A stretch of DNA of 37,432 nt. Origin: PALSA-607 sp036510735. Its GTDB lineage: Bacteria > Actinomycetota > Actinomycetes > Acidothermales > Acidothermaceae. The stretch is taken from positions 1-37,432 of the forward strand of contig DATCDK010000093.1 of NCBI GenBank assembly GCA_036510735.1, given 5' to 3'. Both the position numbers and the translations under genes were made by a program. Below the pieces are notes generated by a model that saw only the letters and a list, made by a program, of their open reading frames with translations, did no database searches and was not told where the DNA came from. Below, in pieces: positions 7,933-14,808 of this stretch. Each line of letters starts with the position of its first letter. Positions within the stretch are counted from its first letter, which is position 1.

Positions 7933-10680
7933 TCAGTGCCCCGCGGCGTCCCAGTTCAGACCGACCCCGACTGAGACGTCGAGCGGTGCCTTAAGCGGAT
8001 AGGCGCCCGCCATTTCACGTCGGACCAGCTCCTCGACGTCCGCCCGTTCGCCGTTTGCAATCTCGAACACCAGCTCGTCATGAACCTGCAACAGCATCCG
8101 TGACTTCAACTGGGCGGCGCGAAGCGCGCGTTCGACGTTGAGCATCGCCACCTTGATGATGTCGGCGGCACTCCCCTGGATGGGCGCGTTCAACGCCATG
8201 CGCTCGGCCATCTCGCGTCGCTGCCTGTTGTCGCTGTTGAGATCAGGCAGGTAGCGCCGACGACCGAGAATCGTTTCGGTATAGCCGTCTTGCCGAGCCC
8301 GCTCAACAACTCGGCTCAGGTAGTCGCGCACCCCGCCGAACCGCTGGAAGTACTCGTCCATCAGGCCGTGCGCCTCGTCGGCGCCGATGCCCAGCTGTTG
8401 CGACAACCCATACGCGGACAGGCCATAAGCAAGGCCGTAGTTCATGGCCTTCACCCGGTTGCGAAGCACGCCGTCGACCTGTTCGAGCGGCACTCCGAAC
8501 ACGCTGGCGGCCGTCGTTGCATGGAAATCGAAGCCGGAGCTGAACGCCTCGACCAGCGCGTCGTCGCCCGAGAGGTCGGCCATGATGCGCATCTCGATCT
8601 GGCTGTAGTCGGCGGTCATCAGTGATTCGAACCCGGCACCAACGACAAAGGCCTGCCGAATACGTCGACCCTCTGCGGTGCGGATCGGGATGTTCTGCAG
8701 GTTCGGGTCGGTCGAGGACAGCCGACCGGTGGCCGCCACCAGTTGGTTGAACGTGGTATGCACCCTGCCGCGGTCGTCGATCATCGGGATCAGCGAATCG
8801 ACCACGGTTTTCAACCGCGACACGTCGCGGTGGTGCAGCAGGTGCTCGAGCAGCGGGTGTTCGGTTTGCACCAACAGACTCTGCAGAGCGTCGGCGTCGG
8901 TCGTGTACCCGGTCTTGATGCGCTTGGTCTTCGGCAGGCCGAGTTCGTCGAACAGGATCTGCTGCAGTTGCTTGGGAGAGCCGAGATTGAACTCGCGCCC
9001 GACGACGGCGAACGCTGCTTGCTCGGCGACCTTGACCGAAGCGCCGAGCTCGCTCGACAGGTCGGCGAGCACGTCGAGGTCGGTGGCAATGCCGACCTGC
9101 TCAAGACCCGCCAGCACCCCGATCAAGGGCAACTCGACGTCGGTCAGCAAGGTCGCGGCTCCGCGCTCGCCGAGGTCACCGTCGAGGGCGGTGGCGAGAT
9201 CGAGTACGGCACGGGCGCGCACGATCTGATTGACCGCGTTGCCATCTTCGTCGAGGCCGTCGAGTGACAGCTGCGCAGCCTCGACTGGACCACCGGAGCT
9301 GTCAGCGCGCAGCTCACGATGCAGGTAGCGCAACGCCAGATCGCCGAGATCGAAGGACCGTTGACCCGGCAACGCGAGGTAGGCGGCGAGCGCAGTGTCA
9401 CTGCTGAGGCCGGCCAGCGGCCACCCGTGAGCCGCCAGCGCGAGGATCGGCCCCTTGGCGTCGTGCAACGCCTTCGGCTGATCGGGATCGGCGAACCACG
9501 CAGCCAGCGCGCGGTCGTCGGCTTCGGTCAGCTGGGTCGGATCGACGTAGGCGCCGGTGCCATCGGGAGCGGCCAGCGCTAGGCCTGTGACCATACCTGT
9601 GCCGCGCCCCCAGCTACCGGCAACGGAAACTCCGAGCCGCACCCCTGGGGCACTGTGTTCGGCGAGCCAGGCAGGAACCTCGTCGGGGCCAAGCTGGCCG
9701 CCCTCAACGGTGAATCCGGCATCGGCTTCGGGCTCTGGCGCCGACAAGGTTGCGTAGAGCCGTTCGCGCAAGACCCGGAACTGCAGCGAGTCGAAGACGC
9801 GGTGCACTGCTTCGCGATCCCATTGGCTCAGGTGCAGATCGTGCGGGCCGACTGGGAGCGGCACGTCACGGATCAGCTCCGTCAATTGCCGATTCCGCAG
9901 TACCGAGGAGAGGTGGTCGCGCAACAGGCCGCCTGCTTTACCAGGGACTTCGTCGACCCGATCGACGAGGGATGTCAAGGACCCAAAGTCGCGTACCCAC
10001 TTCGCCGCGGTCTTCTCCCCGACGCCAGGAATGTTCGGCAGGTTGTCGCTCGGATCGCCACGCAATGCGGCGAAATCTGCGTACTGCCCTGGCGTCAGGC
10101 CATATCGCTCCTCGACGGCCGCGGGGGTCATGCGCGCCATGTCGGAGACGCCCTTGCGCGGGTAGAGCACGGTGACCTGCGCGGTCACGAGCTGGAAGAC
10201 GTCGCGGTCACCGGAGCAGATCAGGACGTCGAGACCGTCGGCCTCGGCCTGCGTAGCCAACGTGGCGATCACGTCATCAGCCTCAAAGCCCTCAGCGGTG
10301 ATGACCTGAATCGCCAGCGCCTCGAGGACTTCCTGAATCAGGCTGATCTGACCCTTGAACGCGTCAGGCGTTGACGTCCGGTTCGCCTTGTACTCAGGGA
10401 AGGTTTCGGTACGAAAACTCTGCCGCGAGATGTCGAAGGCAACGCCGACATGAGTGGGCTTCTCGTCCCGCAAGACGTTGATCAACATGGAGGTGAACCC
10501 ATACACCGCGTTCGTCGGCTGCCCGGTCGTGGTCGAGAAATTCTCAACAGGCAAAGCAAAGAACGCCCGGTACGCAACGGAGTGCCCGTCTATCAGCAGC
10601 AGGCGGGGTCGGTCACCGGGCTTCACGGCGACGACAGCGGCTGCGGGGGGCGCGGTGGGCGATGCGGAAGCGTTGGGCAC
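7933..10680 (-). CDS. polA: DNA polymerase I
   Basis: PolA fills gaps and removes RNA primers during replication and repair. The 915-residue protein has a 5'-nuclease domain (about 25-315; LLLIDGHSVAYRAFFA, EADDVIATLA, GDRDVFQLV, GDPSDNLPNIPGVGEKTA), a degenerate 3'-exonuclease-like domain (about 335-500) without the DxE motif, and the polymerase domain. Polymerase motif A is DYSQIE (Asp691), motif B is RNRVKAMNYGLAYG (Lys744, Tyr748), and motif C is QVHDELVFE (867-869). Proofreading is therefore probably absent, as in mycobacterial PolA. Tyr748 replaces the Phe of E. coli PolA. The start is GTG. AGGAT six bases before it can be read as a ribosome site or, as TAGGAT, as a -10 box for a leaderless message. 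The GNAT gene ends 79 bases upstream on the same strand. Confidence 0.98.
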   Translation of the reverse strand: MPNASASPTAPPAAAVVAVKPGDRPRLLLIDGHSVAYRAFFALPVENFSTTTGQPTNAVYGFTSMLINVLRDEKPTHVGVAFDISRQSFRTETFPEYKANRTSTPDAFKGQISLIQEVLEALAIQVITAEGFEADDVIATLATQAEADGLDVLICSGDRDVFQLVTAQVTVLYPRKGVSDMARMTPAAVEERYGLTPGQYADFAALRGDPSDNLPNIPGVGEKTAAKWVRDFGSLTSLVDRVDEVPGKAGGLLRDHLSSVLRNRQLTELIRDVPLPVGPHDLHLSQWDREAVHRVFDSLQFRVLRERLYATLSAPEPEADAGFTVEGGQLGPDEVPAWLAEHSAPGVRLGVSVAGSWGRGTGMVTGLALAAPDGTGAYVDPTQLTEADDRALAAWFADPDQPKALHDAKGPILALAAHGWPLAGLSSDTALAAYLALPGQRSFDLGDLALRYLHRELRADSSGGPVEAAQLSLDGLDEDGNAVNQIVRARAVLDLATALDGDLGERGAATLLTDVELPLIGVLAGLEQVGIATDLDVLADLSSELGASVKVAEQAAFAVVGREFNLGSPKQLQQILFDELGLPKTKRIKTGYTTDADALQSLLVQTEHPLLEHLLHHRDVSRLKTVVDSLIPMIDDRGRVHTTFNQLVAATGRLSSTDPNLQNIPIRTAEGRRIRQAFVVGAGFESLMTADYSQIEMRIMADLSGDDALVEAFSSGFDFHATTAASVFGVPLEQVDGVLRNRVKAMNYGLAYGLSAYGLSQQLGIGADEAHGLMDEYFQRFGGVRDYLSRVVERARQDGYTETILGRRRYLPDLNSDNRQRREMAERMALNAPIQGSAADIIKVAMLNVERALRAAQLKSRMLLQVHDELVFEIANGERADVEELVRREMAGAYPLKAPLDVSVGVGLNWDAAGH

Positions 10681-10759
10681 CCTGTGATCCTAGGCACCGC
10701 CAGAGACAGGCCCGGAGAGGCAGAGCCATCGCGCCGACATCCCCGGTCGGGCAGACAGG

Positions 10760-11386
10760 TCAGGCGTCGTTCGGCTGCTCGGCCACCGCGGACGCGATCG
10801 CCATGCGGCGTAGCGCAGCCCGCATCCCGGCCCGCTGGCTGAGCGGTCGCCGGCCGGTCTGGTGGTCGTGCGCAGCGGGACCGTGGTCGAGGGTCGCGAT
10901 CCGTCGGCGCAAGGCCGACGCCGGAGCGACCCGGCGGACCGACAGCGGCGCGAGACCGAGCTGGGCGTAAAACCTGTTCGCCTCACGTGACATCGGCGAG
11001 ACGCTAACGGTGACCTGCTCCGCACCGATGTCCTCGGCGTAGCAGGCTGCCGCACCCATGAGAGCGCGGCCGACGCCGCGACGGCGAAAGCCCTCGGCCA
11101 CCACCGTGTACTCCACTTGGACGCACGCGGCTTCATTGAGCGCACCCAGCGGCACCGTCGTCAGCATCGCCATGCCAACGGGCTCATCACCAAGGAAGGC
11201 CAGCAGGATGCGACCGCTCGGACGGCTCAGAAGTCGATGGACGCGCGCTTCGATCGTGCGGTCATCGGGGAGAGTCGCGTGCCGACCGTTCAAGGCACCG
11301 CATCGCTTGAGCTCGTCCCACAGCACCACGAGGTCGGCGACATCGGACGCGCCGGCTGCTCGCACCGTGATGTGAGATCGGCTCAT
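10760..11386 (-). CDS. GNAT family N-acetyltransferase
   Basis: The 208-residue product transfers an acetyl group from acetyl-CoA to an unknown amine. The GNAT core is clear: PVGMAMLTTVPL (beta strand 4), VQVEYTVVAEGFRRRGVGRALMGAA (motif A with the R-R-x-G-x-G pyrophosphate loop) and REANRFYAQLGLAPLS (motif B with the Tyr often acting as acid). The last 50 or so residues are an Arg/Ala-rich tail outside the domain and may be disordered. The ATG start follows GAGGAG at ideal spacing. A good sigma-70-type promoter lies about 60 bases upstream (11447-11475). polA follows 79 bases downstream and may be on the same transcript. Confidence 0.9.
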   Translation of the reverse strand: MSRSHITVRAAGASDVADLVVLWDELKRCGALNGRHATLPDDRTIEARVHRLLSRPSGRILLAFLGDEPVGMAMLTTVPLGALNEAACVQVEYTVVAEGFRRRGVGRALMGAAACYAEDIGAEQVTVSVSPMSREANRFYAQLGLAPLSVRRVAPASALRRRIATLDHGPAAHDHQTGRRPLSQRAGMRAALRRMAIASAVAEQPNDA

Positions 11387-11446
11387 CCTGTGCTCCTCAG
11401 TGCGACCTCTTGGGTCGCCTCGAGTTCACTCCCCCGGGTTTGCAAG

Positions 11447-11475
11447 AACTTAAAGCGTGGCCGAACCGTGATCAA
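11447..11475 (-). promoter_or_regulatory. probable SigA-type promoter of the GNAT gene
   Basis: On the minus strand, -35 TTGATC (11475-11470) and -10 TAAGTT (11452-11447) are separated by exactly 17 bases. This predicts a start near 11440 and a leader of about 54 bases before the ATG at 11386. The boxes match the TTGACA/TAnnnT pattern well for a high-GC genome. It may drive polA as well. Confidence 0.6.
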
Positions 11476-11975
11476 ACTGTTCCTCAAACGGCATCGGCGG
11501 AGACGCCACCTGCTGTTTACCCGGAGATCGGGAGCGTAGCGAGGAATCGCGGGGATGTGCAGCCCTTCGCAGAAGAAAGATCAACCACCGAGCCGAGAAC
11601 GGCGTGTCTGCGCTTTTCACCGCAGTCACGACAAGTAGCCCAAGCTGCCGTCGGTCGCAGCCAACGCTTTCAGCAGTTTGATCGTGAGTTGTCTCAATCA
11701 ACAATCACACTCCGAGAACGAGCTACTACGGTTCGTGTTCACCAGCTGACTCGACGCAGGAAAAATTTCTCACCAGCACCACCGATACCAGCCCGCTGCG
11801 GCCGCGCCGTTGCCCGCGCGACGTTTCTGCGGCGAATCGCCAAAGGATGTTTTGCCGTGACCGTCACGACCTCGGTACGGTGTCTCCCGACGAGCCCGGG
11901 TGCCTAGTAGAGAACGTCCAAGACCGGGGAAGGCTTGGACGGCGCCAACAGTGCCCGGGCTCGCTCTGCGCCGTG
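11476..11975. other. gene-free stretch, AT-richer than surroundings
   Basis: Between the GNAT promoter and the repeat behind the transporter gene I find no convincing gene on either strand. Open frames here lack ribosome sites, domain signatures and actinobacterial codon bias. The stretch 11550-11790 is visibly richer in A and T than the rest of the window. One short hairpin is seen at 11915-11941 (CGTCCAAG / CTTGGACG, 11-base loop) with no T-run. It may hold an unrecognised small RNA or be decayed sequence; nothing further can be supported. Confidence 0.5.
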
Positions 11976-12055
11976 CAGAGCAGCGCTACAGATTGCGGAG
12001 CAGCACTACAGACCGCAGAGCAGCGCTACAGACCGCAGAGCAGCGCTACAGACCG
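11976..12055. repeat. four tandem copies of a 20-bp repeat
   Basis: Units begin at 11976, 11996, 12016 and 12036. The last two are identical (CAGAGCAGCGCTACAGACCG). The first differs in two bases near its end and the second in two bases (CGG for CAG at the start, GCA for GCG in the core). Each unit contains the palindrome AGCGCT. The stop codon of the EamA transporter gene (12046-12048) lies inside the last unit, so the array forms that gene's 3' end and trailer. The unit length is not a multiple of three, and the stop lies in the first unit read, so changes in copy number would not alter the protein. Confidence 0.92.
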
Positions 12056-12960
12056 ACCGGCGGGATCGACGTCCGGATCGACGCAATGATCGAGAGCCCC
12101 AACAACACACCGCCGACGATGCCTGCCGGGGACAACCTGTCGCCGAGCAATGCGATCGCCAGCAGCGTGCCCGTGAGCGGTTCGAGCAACGCGATCACCG
12201 TCGCATTCGATGCGGTCACCGAGCGCAGCCCGCGAAAGAACAGTCCATAGGCGATCGCTGTCGGCACCACTGCCAGGAAGACAAGGAGGCCGACGGTGTC
12301 GAGCGACGGGGTGAACCCCAGCCCGGTGGTCGGAGCCGTCACGACTGCCAGCAGGATCCCGCCGAGCAGGAACCCGTAGCCGGTCACCGTGCGCTGGTCG
12401 ACGGCCACGAGGGGACGGCGTCCAAGCAGCGTGAACGCCGCGAAGGTCGCACCCGAGAGCGCCGCGAGTCCTGCCCCGGCCAGCAGCCGGCCTGGATCCG
12501 ATCGGTCCGCGGGCAAGCCAACGAGCAAGGCCAGGCCAGTGAGCGCGACGAGCACGACGATCCCGGCCTGCCGCGGGGGCCAGCGGCGCTGCCCGAAAGC
12601 CTCGTACACCAGGACCCACACTGGCGACGACCCGATGGCCACCAGCGTCGCGAGGCTTACCGACGACAGCGCCACTGCGCTGAAAAAAGCGCCTTGGTAG
12701 ATCGCCGCGAGGCCCGCCACACTCGCGATCCGTTGCCACGCGGCACGGGCAACTGGTGGGCGCCCACCGGTCATGAGCAGGACGACGACCAACAACAGGC
12801 CGCCAAGGCCAAGTCGGTAGGCACCGACAGCGATCCCGGACAAGTGGGCGCGATCGGTGAGGGCGCGACCGGTGACTCCACCGGTCCCCCAAAGGACGCC
12901 GGCGCCGATCAGTGCGGCAACGCCGGTCGCGGACCGGGGAGTTCTGGAGGGAGTCGGCAT
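12046..12960 (-). CDS. EamA/DMT family transporter
   Basis: This is a drug/metabolite-superfamily permease of 304 residues, probably exporting a small metabolite or amino acid across the cytoplasmic membrane. About ten membrane helices form two EamA repeats: the first from VAALIGAGVLWGTGGVTGRAL to about residue 145 (YQGAFFSAVALSSVSLATLVAIGSSPVWV), the second from about 160 to the end (AGAGLAALSGATFAAFTLLGRRP, NATVIALLEPLTGTLLAIALLGDRLSPAGIVGG). The EP and GD...P signatures of the last repeat are typical. The ATG giving MPTPSRTP follows CAGGAG with good spacing; the open frame upstream is unsupported. It is preceded by a 219-base gap after livF, so it is a separate unit. Substrate unknown. Confidence 0.92.
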   Translation of the reverse strand: MPTPSRTPRSATGVAALIGAGVLWGTGGVTGRALTDRAHLSGIAVGAYRLGLGGLLLVVVLLMTGGRPPVARAAWQRIASVAGLAAIYQGAFFSAVALSSVSLATLVAIGSSPVWVLVYEAFGQRRWPPRQAGIVVLVALTGLALLVGLPADRSDPGRLLAGAGLAALSGATFAAFTLLGRRPLVAVDQRTVTGYGFLLGGILLAVVTAPTTGLGFTPSLDTVGLLVFLAVVPTAIAYGLFFRGLRSVTASNATVIALLEPLTGTLLAIALLGDRLSPAGIVGGVLLGLSIIASIRTSIPPVGL

Positions 12961-13179
12961 GGGGAGCTCCTGCGACTGGGTGGGAAAGGGTCGCGAGAGC
13001 AGGATGTGGCGCGTCAGGGCATCACGCCGGGCCACGGGATGGCCACGGCGTCAGTACGCGTCCGGCACGTGCGGGACGCGGTGCGCCAGACCCTGCTAGG
13101 AGCGGGGCGGCGGAGTGATGATCACGCGTCGATGCACGGTCGGAGGGTAGCAGTCACGACAGCGGGACGGCGGTGGGCG

Positions 13180-13896
13180 TCAGCTGGCGATTTCTTCCCC
13201 GAGGTAGGCGGCGCGGACGCGGTCATCGGCGAGCAGTTCGCCGCCAGTGCCGGAAAGGACGATCTCGCCGGTCTCCAAGACATACCCGCGGTGCGCCAAC
13301 GAAAGTGCCTGAGCTGCGTTCTGTTCGACCAGCAAGACCGTGACGCCTTCGCGGTTGACCTGGTGGATGATGTCGAAGATTTGGGCAACCACCAGCGGGG
13401 CGAGCCCCATCGACGGTTCGTCGAGCAGTAGCAGCCGGGGCTTGCCCATGAGTCCTCGTCCGATCGCGAGCATTTGCTGCTCGCCACCGGAGAGCGTGCC
13501 CGCCTGCTGCTTGTACCGCTCGCGCAGCCGCGGGAAAAGTTCGAGGACGTGGTCGAGGTCTTTCTGGTTGACGGACTTGAAACGGAACGCACCCATTTCC
13601 AAGTTCTCGGCGACCGTCATCCGGGGAAACACGTGCCGGCCCTCGGGGACATGGCAGATACCAAGACGGATGAGGTCGTGCGCGGGGATTCCGTCGATGC
13701 GCTGACCGTCGTAGATAATCCCCCCAAGCGACGGCCGAAGCATTCCGGACACCGTCTTTTGCGTCGTGGTCTTGCCCGCGCCGTTGGCACCGAGCAGTGC
13801 GACAATCTCGCCTTCGGCAACCTCGAAGGACACTCCCTTGAGCGCGCGAATGTTGCCGTAGCGCACCTCGATGTCGTCAACGACAAGCAGCGTCAT
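13180..13896 (-). CDS. livF: branched-chain amino acid ABC transporter ATPase LivF
   Basis: LivF is one of two ATPases powering the high-affinity importer for leucine, isoleucine and valine. The 238 residues match the family length. Visible are Walker A GANGAGKTT (about 36-44), the Q-loop region replaced by the LivF-typical HVPEGRHVFPRMTVAENLEMGA, signature LSGGEQQMLAIGR, Walker B LLLLDEPSMGLAP, and the H-loop position occupied by Gln (LLVEQNAAQ), as is usual for LivF. The ATG overlaps the livG stop as ATGA, so translation is coupled. It is the last gene of the liv unit; no clear terminator follows in the 219-base gap. Confidence 0.97.
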   Translation of the reverse strand: MTLLVVDDIEVRYGNIRALKGVSFEVAEGEIVALLGANGAGKTTTQKTVSGMLRPSLGGIIYDGQRIDGIPAHDLIRLGICHVPEGRHVFPRMTVAENLEMGAFRFKSVNQKDLDHVLELFPRLRERYKQQAGTLSGGEQQMLAIGRGLMGKPRLLLLDEPSMGLAPLVVAQIFDIIHQVNREGVTVLLVEQNAAQALSLAHRGYVLETGEIVLSGTGGELLADDRVRAAYLGEEIAS

Positions 13897-14807
13897 TGGG
13901 GCTCACCTTCCGGTTCGTCAGTCGCGACCTCGATCAACTGCACCTCAGGTTGGTGCGCAGCTTGCTCCTTGGCCTGCTCCGTCGACGTTCCAAGATAGGC
14001 CGCGACGACCGCTGGGTTGCGTTGGATCTGCTCCGGCGACCCCTCAGCGATTTTCTGGCCGAAGTTGAGCACGACGATTCGGTCGGCCACCGACATGACC
14101 AGCTTCATGTCGTGCTCGATCAGCAGCACGCCGATGCCGTCCTCGACGTTGATGCTCTTGATCAGGCCGGCCAGCTCACGCTTTTCAGCCGGGTTGGTGC
14201 CGGCCGCCGGTTCGTCGAGCAAGATCACGCCAGGACTCGTGCCGAGGGCACGGGCGATCTCCAAGCGGCGCTGCTCACCATAGGCAAGTGAGGCGGCCAG
14301 GTCGTTCGCACGTCGCTCGAGACCAACACGACGCAGTAGGGCGTAGGCGCTCGCCGTGCTCTCCCGCTCCTCCCGCCGCTGCCACGGCATGCCGAGCATG
14401 GCCGCAACGGGACCTGACTTCTGCCGCGTTTCGACCCCGACCTTGACGTTCTCCAATGCAGTCAATGCCGGAAACAGCCGGATGTTCTGGAAGGTTCGTG
14501 CGACACCGAGGTGGTTGACCTTGTGTGTCGGCATGCCGAGCACGCTGACGGGTGGATCGCCGACGCGACCAGACAGCATGATCGAGCCCTCTTGCGGCGT
14601 GTACACGCCCGTGAGCGAGTTGAACAGCGACGTCTTGCCCGCGCCGTTTGGGCCGATGACCGCGAGGATCTCTCCCCTGTGCATCTGAAGCGAGACTGCG
14701 TTCAGACTCGTGACTCCGCCAAACCGCAGCGTCACGTTGTCGACGTCGAAGACGACATCGTTGGCAGGTGCGGCGCCCGCAGCGGGCGACGGCTCGACTG
14801 CGGTCAT
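13893..14807 (-). CDS. livG: branched-chain amino acid ABC transporter ATPase LivG
   Basis: LivG is the partner ATPase of LivF. At 304 residues it is longer than the usual ~255, because of about 18 extra residues before the domain and a 45-residue charged tail (STEQAKEQAAHQPEVQLIEVA and on). Core motifs are Walker A GPNGAGKTS, the LivG-typical VARTFQNIRLFPALTALENV, the signature LAYGEQRRLEIARAL (AYGEQ in place of SGGEQ, usual in LivG), Walker B VILLDEPAAGTNP, and IEHDMKLVMSVADRIVVLNFG with the H-loop His. The start is ATG, one base after the livM stop; its stop overlaps the livF start. Confidence 0.97.
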   Translation of the reverse strand: MTAVEPSPAAGAAPANDVVFDVDNVTLRFGGVTSLNAVSLQMHRGEILAVIGPNGAGKTSLFNSLTGVYTPQEGSIMLSGRVGDPPVSVLGMPTHKVNHLGVARTFQNIRLFPALTALENVKVGVETRQKSGPVAAMLGMPWQRREERESTASAYALLRRVGLERRANDLAASLAYGEQRRLEIARALGTSPGVILLDEPAAGTNPAEKRELAGLIKSINVEDGIGVLLIEHDMKLVMSVADRIVVLNFGQKIAEGSPEQIQRNPAVVAAYLGTSTEQAKEQAAHQPEVQLIEVATDEPEGEPQ

Positions 14808-14808
14808 G

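Noticed and set aside
11450..11704. 84-codon minus-strand frame in the gap above the GNAT gene
   Set aside because: It has no ribosome site, its end overlaps the likely GNAT promoter, and its composition is not protein-like.
13115..13125. GTGAT-G-ATCAC palindrome above the EamA transporter gene
   Set aside because: It is too short and 155 bases from the start; a palindrome this size is expected by chance in such a window.
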